64,000 nt of DNA, from NCBI GenBank assembly GCA_035494735.1, contig DATJGS010000023.1, positions 76,849 to 140,848 on the forward strand. The letters are read 5' to 3'. A program made the position numbers and the translations under genes. This document shows positions 43,481 to 53,089 of the stretch, one piece after another. The first letter of the stretch is position 1; each line of letters opens with the position of its first letter. The DNA comes from DATJGS01 sp035494735. GTDB lineage: Bacteria; Eisenbacteria; RBG-16-71-46. Below the pieces are notes generated by a model. The model saw only the letters and a program-made list of their open reading frames with translations, did not search any database and was not told the origin of the DNA.

Positions 43481-45003
43481 TCGAACTGGGCGCCCGGCCG
43501 CTGGCGCTGGCCGACATCGTGAACGTCGCACGGGGTTCCGGGAACGACGCGCGCGTCACGCTTTCGGCCGCGGCGCGCGCGCGCATGATGGCGAGTCGCG
43601 GGGTCGTCGAGAGCGCGGTGCGCGAGCGCCGCGTCGTGTACGGCGTCACGACCGGCTTCGGCGAACTCAAGGACCGCCACATCGCGCCCGAGCAGGTGCG
43701 CCAGCTGCAGATCAACCTGTTGCGCTCGCATTCCGCCGGCGTCGGCGCGGCCGCGCCGCGCGACATCGTGCGCGCCATGCTGCTGCTGCGCGCCGCGTCG
43801 CTGGCCCACGGGTACTCCGGTTGCCGCCCCGAGATCGTGGAGACGCTGCTCGCGCTCCTCGAGCGCGACGTCACCCCGTTCGTGCCGCTCGAGGGCTCGG
43901 TGGGCGCGTCGGGGGACCTGGCGCCGCTCGCGCACCTCGCGTCCGTGCTGACCGGCGAGGGCGAAGCCTGGCTCGGCGAACAGCGCATGCCGGCCGCGCT
44001 GGCCCTGCGCGGCGCCGGCCTGCAGCCGCTCGAGCTGGAGGCCAAGGAAGGGCTCGCGCTCATCAACGGGACGCAACTCTCGACCGCGCTGGCCGCGCTC
44101 GCGCTCGCCGACGGCCTTCGCGTGTGGGAGGCGGCGGTGGCCACCGCCGCGCTGTCCATCGAAGTCCTGCTGGGCTCGTTCCAACCCGCGCGCGAAGACG
44201 TCCAGGCGTTGCGCCCGTACCGCGGCGCGTTCGAAGTGGCGCGCCGGCTGCGCGCGTACGCGCGGGAGAGCGCGCTCGTCGAATCGCACGCCGATTGCGG
44301 GCGCGTCCAGGACGCCTACTCGCTGCGCTGCACGCCGCAGGTGCTGGGCGCGTCGTGGGATGCGCTCGCGCACGTCGGGCGGCAGCTCGAGACCGAGTTC
44401 AATTCGGTCAACGACAATCCGCTCGTGTTCGCGGACAAGAACGACGTGGTCTCGGCCGGGCACTTCCACGCGCAGCCGGTCGCGCTCGTCGCCGACTACC
44501 TGAAGATCGCCGTGGCCGAGATGGCGTCGCTCGCCGAGCGCCGGCTCGACCGCCTGCTGGACGCGCGCGTGTCGGAGCTGCCCGCGGTGCTCGCCGCCGA
44601 GCCGGGGCTGGAGAGCGGCTACATGCTGGCCCAGTACACGGCCGCCGCGCTCGTGTCCGAAAACAAAGTGCTGTGCCATCCGGCGAGCGTGGACTCGATC
44701 CCGACCGGGGCCGGGATCGAGGACCACGTGAGCATGGCGCCGATCGCCGGTCGCCACGCGCTCAAGGTCACCGAGAACGCGTCGCGTGTCGTCGCGCTCG
44801 AACTGCTGTGCGCGTGCCGCGCGCTGGAGTTTCGCCGGCCGCTCACCGCCGGCGCGGGCTCCGAGCGACTGTACGGCGCGCTGCGCCGTCGCGTGCCGGC
44901 GCCGGACGGCGACCGCCCGCTGTCGGGCGCGTGCGAAACCGCGTCGCGCTGGATCCTGTCGGGCGCCGTGTCGCGCCTGACCGAGGAGGTCCTCGAGGCA
45001 TGA
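43477..45003 (+). CDS. hutH: Histidine ammonia-lyase
   Basis: GTG 43477 lies inside the dinG stop codon. The 508-residue protein is of family length. The MIO prosthetic group would form from A144-S145-G146 within LEGSVGASGDLAPLAHL. Other landmarks are RVVYGVTTGFGELKD, KEGLALINGTQLSTALAAL, VQDAYSLRCTPQVLGA, EFNSVNDNPLV, AGHFHAQPVAL and PASVDSIPTGAGIEDHVSM. It deaminates L-histidine to trans-urocanate, the first step of the cytoplasmic hut pathway, and the next genes continue it. The hutU start overlaps its stop by ATGA. Confidence 0.96.
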   Translation: MIELGARPLALADIVNVARGSGNDARVTLSAAARARMMASRGVVESAVRERRVVYGVTTGFGELKDRHIAPEQVRQLQINLLRSHSAGVGAAAPRDIVRAMLLLRAASLAHGYSGCRPEIVETLLALLERDVTPFVPLEGSVGASGDLAPLAHLASVLTGEGEAWLGEQRMPAALALRGAGLQPLELEAKEGLALINGTQLSTALAALALADGLRVWEAAVATAALSIEVLLGSFQPAREDVQALRPYRGAFEVARRLRAYARESALVESHADCGRVQDAYSLRCTPQVLGASWDALAHVGRQLETEFNSVNDNPLVFADKNDVVSAGHFHAQPVALVADYLKIAVAEMASLAERRLDRLLDARVSELPAVLAAEPGLESGYMLAQYTAAALVSENKVLCHPASVDSIPTGAGIEDHVSMAPIAGRHALKVTENASRVVALELLCACRALEFRRPLTAGAGSERLYGALRRRVPAPDGDRPLSGACETASRWILSGAVSRLTEEVLEA

Positions 45004-46673
45004 GCGCTCCGAGCGCATCACGCGTGGTGCGGGCGCCGCGCGGCCGCGAACTCAGCTGCCAGGGCTGGGCTCAGGAGGCGGCGCTGCGCATGCTCATGAA
45101 CAACCTCGACCCGGACGTGGCCGAACGACCCGAGGACCTCGTCGTGTACGGCGGCACCGGCAAGGCGGCGCGGAACTGGGAAGCCTTCGAGCGCATCGTC
45201 ACGTCGCTGCGCGCGCTCGAGGGCGACGAGACGCTGCTCGTCCAGTCGGGCAAGCCGGTCGGCGTGTTCCGCACCCATGCCGGCGCGCCGCGCGTGCTGA
45301 TCGCGAACTCGCTGCTCGTGCCGCGCTGGGCGACGCTCGAGCACTTCTGGGAGCTGGAAGCGAAGGGCCTCATCATGTACGGCCAGATGACCGCGGGCTC
45401 GTGGATCTACATCGGCTCGCAGGGCATCGTGCAGGGCACGTTCGAGACGTTCGCCGAGTGCGCGGCGCGGCACTTCGGCGGCACGCTCGCCGGACGTCTC
45501 GTGCTGACCGCGGGGCTCGGCGGGATGGGCGGCGCGCAGCCGCTCGCCGTGACCATGAACGGCGGCGTGTGCCTGGCCGTCGAGGTCGATCCGGCGCGCG
45601 CGCAGCGTCGCGTGGACGGCGGCTATTGCGACCGCATGACCGTCCGCCTCGACGAGGCGCTCGCGTGGTGCCGCGAGGCCGTCGCCGCGCGGCGGCCGCT
45701 CAGCGTCGGTCTCGTCGCGAACGCGGCGACGGCGCACCACGACGTGCTGCGGGCCGGGCTCGTGCCCGACATCGCGACCGACCAGACGTCCGCGCACGAT
45801 CCGCTCCACGGCTACGTGCCGGCCGGACTGACGCTCGAACAGGCCGCGGCGCTGCGCGCGAGCGCGCCCGAGGAGTACGTGCGCCGCGCGCGCGAATCGA
45901 TGGCCGAACAGGTGCGGGCGCTGCTCGCGATGCGCGAGCGCGGCACGGTGCTGTTCGACTACGGCAACAACCTGCGCGGCGAAGCCGAGAAGGGCGGGCT
46001 GCCGCACGAGCGCGCGTTCTCGTACCCGGGCTTCGTGCCCGAATACATCCGGCCGCTGTTCGCGGTGGGCAAGGGGCCGTTCCGCTGGGCCGCGCTGTCC
46101 GGCGACCCCGAGGACATCCTGGCCACCGACCGTGCCGCGCTCGAGGAGTTCCCGGACGACGCGCGGCTGCACCGCTGGATTCCGCTCGCGGAGAAGCACG
46201 TGCCCTTCCAGGGGCTCCCGGCGCGCATCTGCTGGCTGGGCTACGGCGAGCGCCATCGACTCGGCCTGCGCTTCAATCGCATGGTGCGCGAAGGCGCGCT
46301 GAAGGCGCCGATCGTCATCGGCCGCGACCACCTGGACACCGGTTCCGTGGCGTCGCCGTATCGCGAGACCGAGGGCATGCGCGACGGCAGCGACGCGATC
46401 GCGGACTGGCCCATCCTGAACGCGCTCCTCAACTGTGCGTCCGGCGCGTCGTGGGTCAGCGTGCACCATGGCGGCGGCGTCGGCATCGGCAACTCGATCC
46501 ACGCGGGGCTCGTGATCGTGGCCGACGGCAGCGCGGACGCCGACGCGCGCCTCGAGCGCGTCCTGACGAACGATCCGGGGAGCGGCGTCATGCGACACGC
46601 GGACGCCGGCTATCCGGAGGCGATCGCGCACGCGCGCAAGACCGGCATGAAGCTGCCCGGGATCACGTCGTGA
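45000..46673 (+). CDS. hutU: Urocanate hydratase
   Basis: ATG 45000 overlaps the hutH stop. The 557-residue product has the expected length and signatures: LRMLMNNLDPDVAERPEDLV, YGGTGKAARNW, SGKPVGVFRTH, MTAGSWIYIGSQGIVQGT, the NAD-binding LTAGLGGMGGAQPLA, DQTSAHDPLHGY and SGASWVSVHHGGGVGIG. It uses tightly bound NAD+ as an electrophile to hydrate urocanate to imidazolonepropionate. The GYG-like segment ARICWLGYGERHRLG is in the usual place. hutI follows after 19 bp. Confidence 0.96.
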   Translation: MSAPSASRVVRAPRGRELSCQGWAQEAALRMLMNNLDPDVAERPEDLVVYGGTGKAARNWEAFERIVTSLRALEGDETLLVQSGKPVGVFRTHAGAPRVLIANSLLVPRWATLEHFWELEAKGLIMYGQMTAGSWIYIGSQGIVQGTFETFAECAARHFGGTLAGRLVLTAGLGGMGGAQPLAVTMNGGVCLAVEVDPARAQRRVDGGYCDRMTVRLDEALAWCREAVAARRPLSVGLVANAATAHHDVLRAGLVPDIATDQTSAHDPLHGYVPAGLTLEQAAALRASAPEEYVRRARESMAEQVRALLAMRERGTVLFDYGNNLRGEAEKGGLPHERAFSYPGFVPEYIRPLFAVGKGPFRWAALSGDPEDILATDRAALEEFPDDARLHRWIPLAEKHVPFQGLPARICWLGYGERHRLGLRFNRMVREGALKAPIVIGRDHLDTGSVASPYRETEGMRDGSDAIADWPILNALLNCASGASWVSVHHGGGVGIGNSIHAGLVIVADGSADADARLERVLTNDPGSGVMRHADAGYPEAIAHARKTGMKLPGITS

Positions 46674-46692
46674 GCGCGCGGGGGGAGGCGTC

Positions 46693-47982
46693 GTGACGCT
46701 GGGGCGCGAATTCAGCGGCAAGGCCGTGGCCGGGCGCACGGCCTACGTGATCCTGCACAACACGTCCGAGGTCGTGACCCCGGACGCCGAGGGCAGGCGC
46801 ATCCTGCGCTTTCCGAAGGGCGCGATCGTGTTCCAGGACGGCCGCGTGGTGGAGATCGGCAGCGGCGCCGAGCTGTCGCACCGCCACCGCGAAGCCCGGC
46901 CGCTGAACGCGAACGGCCGCCTGGTGACGCCGGGTCTCGTCGACTGCCACACGCACATGATCTTCGCGGGCAACCGCGCCGCCGAGTTCCAGCGCCGCCT
47001 GGCCGGGGAGAGCTACGCCGCCATCGCGGCCGCCGGCGGCGGCATCCGCTCGACCGTCGCGGCGACGCGCGCCGAGCGCGAGGACGTGCTCGAGAAGAGC
47101 CTGGCGAATCGCCTCGAGCGCTGGCGTGCGAACGGCTGTACGAGCGTCGAGGTCAAGAGCGGCTACGGCCTCGTGCCGACCGCCGAGATGCGCCTGCTCG
47201 AGCTGATGCGCGGTGCCGCGCAGCGCGTGCCGGTGCGCGTGCACCGCACCGCGCTGCTGCTGCACGCGCTGCCCGAGGAGTTCGCCGGGCGCCGCGAGGA
47301 GTTCGTGCGCGAGCTGTGCGAGCGCACGCTGCCCGACATCCGCCGCCGCGACCTGGCGCATGCCGTGGACGTGTTCTGCGAATCGCTCGCGTTCTCGCCG
47401 GCCGAGTGCCGCCAGGTGCTGGTCGCGGCCCACGCGCTCGGCTTCGCGCTGCGCGTGCACGCCGACCAGATGGAGCGGGGCGGCGGCGCGGCGCTGGCCG
47501 CCGAGCTCGGCGCGCGCTCCGCGGACCATCTCGAGTGCGCGACGCTCGAGGACTGGCGCGCGCTCGCCGCGGCCGGCACGGTCGGCGTGCTGCTGCCCGC
47601 GGCCGCGCTCACCCTGGGGCAGCGCCTGCCCGACGCGAAGATGCTGCGCGCGAGCGGCGCGCGCTGGGCGATCGCCACGGACTTCAATCCGGGCACGGCG
47701 CCGGCCCAGTCGCTGCTCGAGTGCGCGGCCCTGGCGGCGCGTCTGTCCGGGTTCACGGCCGAAGAGACGCTGATGTCGCTGACCTGGAACGCGGCGCACG
47801 TGCTGGGCGCGACCGCCGACGTCGGCCACCTGATGCCCGGCGCCTGGGGCGACGCGGTCACGTGGGAGTGCGAGACGCTGGAAGAGCTGCCGTACTGGAT
47901 GCCGGCGGTGCGCCCCGACTGCGTGTTCATGCGCGGAGCCGACCTGGCCCTGCCCAGCGTGGAACGCCGGGTGTGGCCGTGA
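46693..47982 (+). CDS. hutI: Imidazolonepropionase
   Basis: GTG 46693 follows GGGGGGAGG by a few bases. The 429-residue amidohydrolase has the metal site DCHTHMIFAG (H86, H88), then FQRRLAGESYAAIAAAGGGI, which is specific for HutI, plus TSVEVKSGYGL, LRVHADQ, ADHLE and IATDFNPGTAP. It opens the imidazolone ring to N-formimino-L-glutamate. ftcD downstream then takes the formimino group to folate; no hutF or hutG is seen here. The next gene, unrelated to the pathway, starts inside its stop codon. Confidence 0.95.
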   Translation: MTLGREFSGKAVAGRTAYVILHNTSEVVTPDAEGRRILRFPKGAIVFQDGRVVEIGSGAELSHRHREARPLNANGRLVTPGLVDCHTHMIFAGNRAAEFQRRLAGESYAAIAAAGGGIRSTVAATRAEREDVLEKSLANRLERWRANGCTSVEVKSGYGLVPTAEMRLLELMRGAAQRVPVRVHRTALLLHALPEEFAGRREEFVRELCERTLPDIRRRDLAHAVDVFCESLAFSPAECRQVLVAAHALGFALRVHADQMERGGGAALAAELGARSADHLECATLEDWRALAAAGTVGVLLPAAALTLGQRLPDAKMLRASGARWAIATDFNPGTAPAQSLLECAALAARLSGFTAEETLMSLTWNAAHVLGATADVGHLMPGAWGDAVTWECETLEELPYWMPAVRPDCVFMRGADLALPSVERRVWP

Positions 47983-48545
47983 GCGCGTCCCCCACGCGGC
48001 CCGACGAAGCCTTCTTCGTGCGAGATCTGGCCGCGGCCGGGGTGCGCTACGTCATGACCGGATCGTCGGCCGCTTCCCACTACGTGGCGATCGATGCGCC
48101 CGCCGACTTCGACATGACGCCCGAATGCTCCGCGGACAACCTCGCCCGGCTCGCCTCGTGCCTCGCGCGCTGGGGCGCGCGGCCCGTCAGTCGTCCGGAC
48201 TGGAAGCGCACGTTGAGCCCTGAGGCCGCGGCGGCGTGGCGACCGTTTCCCGCCGAAGAGGCGCAACTCGATCATCAGATGTCGACGCCGCACGGGCTGT
48301 TCGACGTGGTTCCGCGCGTCGCCGGCTCGTTCGAGCACTTGATGCGCCGGGCGCGGGTCATGAGCTTGTTCGGCGTCGACGTGTTCATCGCGCATCCCGA
48401 CGATCTCCTGGCCACGCTGCGCGCCGACGTCCTGGAGAAGCACCGAATGCGCGCGGCGGCGCTCGCCGGTCTCGCGGCGCGAAACGACCCCGGCGCCCGG
48501 TCCGAACCCGCGGGCCCCGAAGTCCCGACCCCAGGAGATCGCTGA
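47979..48545 (+). CDS. Nucleotidyltransferase-like protein inside the hut operon
   Basis: GTG 47979 overlaps the hutI stop (GTGA). The 188-residue product contains VRYVMTGSSAASHYVAIDAPADFDMTPE near residues 22-50. This resembles the G-S/G and DxD motifs of minimal nucleotidyltransferases of the AbiEii/DUF6036 type, later followed by HPDDLLATLRADVLEKHRMRAA. The pattern is weak: GGS is replaced by GSS and D-x-D by DFD. No helix-turn-helix partner or toxin-antitoxin mate is adjacent. It is coupled to hutI and lies 3 bp before ftcD, so it is made with the pathway enzymes, but no hut role is known for such a protein. Confidence 0.6.
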   Translation: MSASPTRPDEAFFVRDLAAAGVRYVMTGSSAASHYVAIDAPADFDMTPECSADNLARLASCLARWGARPVSRPDWKRTLSPEAAAAWRPFPAEEAQLDHQMSTPHGLFDVVPRVAGSFEHLMRRARVMSLFGVDVFIAHPDDLLATLRADVLEKHRMRAAALAGLAARNDPGARSEPAGPEVPTPGDR

Positions 48546-48548
48546 ACC

Positions 48549-50078
48549 ATGGCCGCTCTCGTCGAATGCGTTCCCAACTTCTCGGAAGGACGGCGCCGCG
48601 ACGTGGTCGAGGCGCTGATGCAGGCGATCGCCGAGGTCGCCGGCGTGACGTTGCTCGACAGCGAAATGGATCCGGACCACAACCGCTCGGTGATCACGTT
48701 CGCCGGCGCGCCGGAGCCCGTGGTCGAGGCCGCCGTGCGCGTCACGGCGCGGGCCCGCGAACTCATCGACCTCAACCAGCATTCCGGGCAGCACCCGCGC
48801 ATGGGCGCGACCGACGTCGTGCCGTTCGTGCCGATCGAGGGCGTGACGCTCGAGGATTGCGCGGAGCTGGCGCGCGTCGCCGGCCGGCGCATCGGCGAGC
48901 TGGGCATCCCGGTGTTCCTGTACGAGGCCGCGGCCACGCGCCCGACGCGCGTCAGCCTGGCCGACGTGCGTCGCGGCGAGTTCGAGGGGCTGCGCGACGC
49001 GATCGGCCGCGACGCCGAGCGCGCGCCGGACTTCGGACCGTCCGCCATCCACAAGACCGCGGGTGCGACGGCCGTCGGGGCGCGGCGCTTCCTGGTCGCG
49101 TTCAACGCGAACCTCAATACCGCGGACGTGCGCGTGGCGAAGGCGGTCGCGGCCGCGGTGCGCGAACAGAGCGGGGGCCTGAAGCACGTGCGCGCGCTCG
49201 GCTTCTCGATCGAGAACGGGCGCCGCGCGCAGGTCAGCATGAATCTCGTCAACACGGAGGCCACACCGATCCATCGCGTGCTCGCCCTGGTGCGCGACGA
49301 GGCGGCGCGCCACGGCGCCGCCATCTCGGGCTGCGAGGTCGTCGGGCTCGTTCCCGAATACGCGCTGCTCGACGCCGCGCAGCACGCGCTGCAGCTCGAG
49401 AACTTCCGCCGCGATCAGGTCTTGGAGCTGCGCCTCGGGCGCCCGCCGCTGACCGAAGCGGTCACGCTCGGCGGGTTCCTCGAGCAGGTGGCGGGGCCGA
49501 CCCCGACGCCGGGCGGCGGCACGGCGTCCGCGGTCGCCGGCGCGCTCGCGGCCGCGCTCACGACCATGGTCGCGAACCTGACGATCGGCAAGAAGAAGTA
49601 CGCCGCGCACGACGACGCGATGCGCGAGTTGAAGCGCAACGCCGCGCGGCTCCAGTCCACGCTGCTCGGGCTGGGACGGCGCGACAGCGCGGCGTTCGAT
49701 GCGGTGCTGGTGGCACGCCGGCTGCCTCAAGCCACGAAGGAAGAGGCCGAAAACCGGGGGAAGGCCGTGGCCTCGGCCGAGCTGGAAGCGGCGCGTGTGC
49801 CCCTCGAAACCGCCGAATGCTGCATCCAGGTCATGGACCTGGCGGAACAGGCCGCCCGGTTCGGCAACGTCAACGCCGCCAGCGACGCGGGAGTTGCCGG
49901 ATGGCTGGCGCGCGCCGCGGCCGAGGGCGCCCTGCTGAACGTGCAAATCAACCTGAAGTCACTTTCCCCAAATGCCGATAAGGACGACGTGGAGACGGGC
50001 CAACGCCGTCTGCGAGATGCGCTTGCTGGTGCCGCCGAGCGTTGTCGCGTCGCGGTGCAGGCGGCCCTAGACGCCTGA
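48549..50078 (+). CDS. ftcD: Glutamate formimidoyltransferase / formimidoyltetrahydrofolate cyclodeaminase fusion
   Basis: ATG 48549 follows AGGAGATCG. The 509-residue protein is a natural fusion. Residues about 1-300 are the formiminotransferase (ALVECVPNFSEGRR, DPDHNRSVITFAG, HSGQHPRMGATDVVPFVP, VAFNANLNT). Residues about 310-509 are the cyclodeaminase (VAGPTPTPGGGTASAVAGALAAAL, NLTIGKKKYA). It moves the formimino group of formiminoglutamate to tetrahydrofolate, releasing glutamate, and then deaminates the folate product to methenyl-THF. This is the route used by animals and some bacteria, and it explains the lack of hutG. It closes the operon that starts at hutH. Confidence 0.95.
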   Translation: MAALVECVPNFSEGRRRDVVEALMQAIAEVAGVTLLDSEMDPDHNRSVITFAGAPEPVVEAAVRVTARARELIDLNQHSGQHPRMGATDVVPFVPIEGVTLEDCAELARVAGRRIGELGIPVFLYEAAATRPTRVSLADVRRGEFEGLRDAIGRDAERAPDFGPSAIHKTAGATAVGARRFLVAFNANLNTADVRVAKAVAAAVREQSGGLKHVRALGFSIENGRRAQVSMNLVNTEATPIHRVLALVRDEAARHGAAISGCEVVGLVPEYALLDAAQHALQLENFRRDQVLELRLGRPPLTEAVTLGGFLEQVAGPTPTPGGGTASAVAGALAAALTTMVANLTIGKKKYAAHDDAMRELKRNAARLQSTLLGLGRRDSAAFDAVLVARRLPQATKEEAENRGKAVASAELEAARVPLETAECCIQVMDLAEQAARFGNVNAASDAGVAGWLARAAAEGALLNVQINLKSLSPNADKDDVETGQRRLRDALAGAAERCRVAVQAALDA

Positions 50079-50132
50079 CAGGGATGAGTATGCATCCGGG
50101 CCGCGCCCCACGAGCCCGGGGGGAAAGCCAAC

Positions 50133-52244
50133 TTGGAAAAGGCGATCGAGATCAAGCGTCGGGCTCAACGCTGCGTCCAGAACGGTGATCTGGACGGGGC
50201 TCTGAGCGAATACGAAAAGCTGATCGCGGTAGACGACACAGACCCCTACAACCATGTGTTGGTGGCCGACCTTCTGTACAAGAAGGGCGACCAACACACT
50301 GCTGGCATCCGCTATCTCTCCGCGGCGGGTGCGTACGAGAAGGCGGGGCTGTACAAGAACGCCATCGCCGTCTGCAAGAAGCTGATGCGCCTGTCGCTCG
50401 CGCCCGTCCAGGTCTACCAGCGCCTGGGCGCGCTGCACGCGCTCGACGGACTCGCCACCGAGGCCTCGCTCTACTACATGCAGCACGCCGAGGCGCTGGT
50501 GCGCGACAACATGAACGCCGAGGCCGCGAAGTCGCTGCGCCTGGCGTTCGATGCGTCGAAGGAGAACGTCAAGGCGCTCGATCGTCTCGCCGAAGTGCAG
50601 ATCCTCGATGGCCAGAACGCCGACGCGGTGGCCACGCTGCTGGAGGCGGCCGGCGAGTACACGCGCGCCGGCGATCCGCAGGCCGCGGAGCGCTGCCGCA
50701 AACGCGCGCACCAGCTCGATCCGTCGGCCGGCGGAGACGACGCGCCCGCCGGTTCGCGCGCGCCCGCCCAGCTCGCCGTGGCCCGCCCGCCCGCGGACAG
50801 CGCGGCGCCCCAGGCGGGCGGCGAGTCCATGCGCATTCCCTCGATCGAGAGTCGCAATCGCCCGCCGGCCGGCATTCCGGCCGTGGAGGAAGGTCAGGGG
50901 GATCGGCCGCGCGAAGCGACCGATCCCTCGATCGCGCATGGTTTCGACTTCGGCGTCACCGCGCCGGAGAGCACGAACGGCGTCGAGTCGTCCGACGCGC
51001 CGCCGCGTCTGGAAACGGATGCCGCGTTCGAGTCGCCTTCCGACGTGCAGTACGAGCGCCTCGAGCTGGAGCCGTCGCGCGCCGCCGGGCCGCCGCGCCT
51101 GGCCGAGGCCGAGGAGACGCCCGCCGCGCCAGCCGACGAGCTCGAGGACGAAGCGCCCCTGCCGGCCGTCAGCCGCACGAGCCCCGAATCCCCGGGCCTG
51201 CACTTCGACGCGCCCGCACCGCCTCCCGCGAACCCGCTGGCCGAAGTCGAGCGCCTGCTCACGCGCGCCCAGGAGTGCTTCCGCGCCGGGCAGCGCGAGG
51301 CGGCGAGCGAAGCCCTGGCCGGCGCGGCCAACGCCTACGACGCGCTCGGGCGCCACGACAGCGCCGCCACCATCTACCGCAGCCTCGGCAAGAGCGCGCA
51401 CGCTTCGATCGAAATCCTGGAGCAGTGGCTGCGCAACTGCGAGCAGCGCGGCGACAAGGCCGAAGCCGCCCAGGTCGCGTGCGAACTCGGCGACCGCGCC
51501 CTGAACGACGGCGACACCGCGACGGCGCAGCGCTCGTTCGAGCGCGCCCGTCAGCTCGACCCGGCGAACGACGTTCCCGCGCGACGCCTGCAGCGCCTGA
51601 CCGGCGCGCCGCCGGCCGCCGCGCCCGCGGCCGCGCCGCCCAAGGCCGCGCCCGCGCCGGTGGCGCGCGTCGCCGCGCCTCAGACGATGCCGCTCGGGGC
51701 GCCGCGCGAGGCCGCTCCGGCCCGTCCGCACCCGGTCGAAGCCAAGAACGGCACGGATGGGGAAGTGGGGCGCGTCGAAGTCGCGGTGGGCCGCGGCGAG
51801 GCGGTCACGTTCGACCTGGGCTCGCTCATCTCGGAATTCCAGCGCGGCGTCGAGGCTCAGCTTTCGGGAGACGCCCAAAGCCATTACGATCTGGCCATGA
51901 GCTACCGAGAGATGGGACTCCTCGAGCAGGCGGTGGATTCGTTCCGCGTGGCCGCGGAAGATCCGGCGTACCTGTCGCGCGCGTCGGAGATGATCGGCCG
52001 GTGCATGCTGGATCAGGGGCGCTTCGACGACGCGGCCATGGAGTTCGCGAATGCGGTCTCGCAGCCGGACGTCGACGCGCACGCCCAGGTCGGCCTGCGC
52101 TTCCAGTTGGGCCTGGCCCACGAGGCGGCCGGACGCGGGCGCGAGGCGCTCGAGGAATTCGAGCGCGTCTACGCGCTGCAGAACAACTATCCGGACGTCG
52201 CGCTCAAGATTCGCGTGCTGCGCAAGACTCTGGAGTCGGCCTGA
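50133..52244 (+). CDS. Tetratricopeptide-repeat protein
   Basis: TTG 50133 is preceded by a G-rich site (GGGGGGAAAG) and begins EKAIEIKRRAQRCVQNGDLD. The 703-residue protein has TPR-like helix pairs at about residues 5-195 (GALSEYEKLIAVDDTDPYN, AEALVRDNMNAEAAKSLRLA) and again at about 370-500 and 580-703 (HYDLAMSYREMGLLEQAVDS, EALEEFERVYALQNNYPDVA). An Ala/Pro/Glu-rich spacer joins them at about 200-360. Such proteins are scaffolds; no partner is evident. The PHP gene starts on the last base of its stop, so they are coupled. Upstream CCGGGC (50096) pairs with GCCCGG (50114) to form a hairpin next to the ribosome-binding site. Confidence 0.75.
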   Translation: MEKAIEIKRRAQRCVQNGDLDGALSEYEKLIAVDDTDPYNHVLVADLLYKKGDQHTAGIRYLSAAGAYEKAGLYKNAIAVCKKLMRLSLAPVQVYQRLGALHALDGLATEASLYYMQHAEALVRDNMNAEAAKSLRLAFDASKENVKALDRLAEVQILDGQNADAVATLLEAAGEYTRAGDPQAAERCRKRAHQLDPSAGGDDAPAGSRAPAQLAVARPPADSAAPQAGGESMRIPSIESRNRPPAGIPAVEEGQGDRPREATDPSIAHGFDFGVTAPESTNGVESSDAPPRLETDAAFESPSDVQYERLELEPSRAAGPPRLAEAEETPAAPADELEDEAPLPAVSRTSPESPGLHFDAPAPPPANPLAEVERLLTRAQECFRAGQREAASEALAGAANAYDALGRHDSAATIYRSLGKSAHASIEILEQWLRNCEQRGDKAEAAQVACELGDRALNDGDTATAQRSFERARQLDPANDVPARRLQRLTGAPPAAAPAAAPPKAAPAPVARVAAPQTMPLGAPREAAPARPHPVEAKNGTDGEVGRVEVAVGRGEAVTFDLGSLISEFQRGVEAQLSGDAQSHYDLAMSYREMGLLEQAVDSFRVAAEDPAYLSRASEMIGRCMLDQGRFDDAAMEFANAVSQPDVDAHAQVGLRFQLGLAHEAAGRGREALEEFERVYALQNNYPDVALKIRVLRKTLESA

Positions 52245-53089
52245 TGTCGCGCCCGCCCGTGCGTGACGGCGGGCGGCGCATCGACCTGCACGCACACACG
52301 ACGTTCAGCGACGGGCTGTTGACGCCCGCCGAACTCGTGCAGCGCGCGATCGAACGCCAGCTCCTGGCCGTCGCCGTCACCGACCACGACACCGTGGCCG
52401 GCGTGGCGCCCGCCCGGGTCGCCGCGCAGGGCGCGCTCGAAGTCGTCCCCGGCATCGAGATCTCTTCGGCGCAGCCCGGCTTCGACCTGCACATCCTCGG
52501 CTACTTCGTCGACATCGAGGACACGACGTTGCGCGAGCGCCTCGTGCGCTTTCGCGAAGAGCGTCTCGAGCGGGCGCTCGAAATCGTCAAGCGCCTCGCC
52601 GAGCTCGGTGCGCCGGTCGAGGCCGAGACCGTGCTCGCGCTGGCCGGCCCGGGCGTCGTCGGGCGGCCGCACGTCGCGGAAGCCCTCGTGCGCGCCGGCC
52701 ACGTCGAGAGTTCGGACGAAGCGTTCCGTCGTTTCCTGGGCGCGCGCGGCGAGGCGTTCGTGCCGCGCCCGGCGTTCCGCCCGGCCGACGCGCTGGCCTT
52801 GATCCACGCGGCGGGCGGCGTCAGCGTGCTCGCGCACGCCGGCCCGGCCATGCCCGACGCCATCATCGAGAGCCTGGCGGCCGATGGATTGCAGGGCCTC
52901 GAGGTGTGGCACCCGCAGCACGGCCCGAGCACGGTGCGCCGCTACCGCACGCTGGCCGCGCGCCTCGGCCTGCTCGAGACCGGAGGCTCCGACTTCCACG
53001 GCCCGGGCCGCAGTCTCGATCTCGGCGACATCGCGGTCCCGGCGAGCGCGTTGGGCCCGCTGAAGCGGGCGGCCGGCGTCGCCGGCTGA
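52244..53089 (+). CDS. PHP-domain phosphoesterase (RNase AM/YciV-like)
   Basis: ATG 52244 shares a base with the TPR stop. The 281-residue product begins with the metal motif IDLHAHTTFSDG, then LLAVAVTDHDTVAG, VVPGIEISS, the HILGY strand, ARKE-like charged helices, a later FRPADALALIHAAGGVSVLAHAGP and TGGSDFHGPG. This set is that of the YciV/TrpH family, which removes phosphate from 3',5'-nucleoside bisphosphates and trims the 5' ends of RNA. All expected His and Asp ligands are visible. It acts in the cytoplasm. It is probably co-expressed with the TPR protein. Confidence 0.85.
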   Translation: MSRPPVRDGGRRIDLHAHTTFSDGLLTPAELVQRAIERQLLAVAVTDHDTVAGVAPARVAAQGALEVVPGIEISSAQPGFDLHILGYFVDIEDTTLRERLVRFREERLERALEIVKRLAELGAPVEAETVLALAGPGVVGRPHVAEALVRAGHVESSDEAFRRFLGARGEAFVPRPAFRPADALALIHAAGGVSVLAHAGPAMPDAIIESLAADGLQGLEVWHPQHGPSTVRRYRTLAARLGLLETGGSDFHGPGRSLDLGDIAVPASALGPLKRAAGVAG

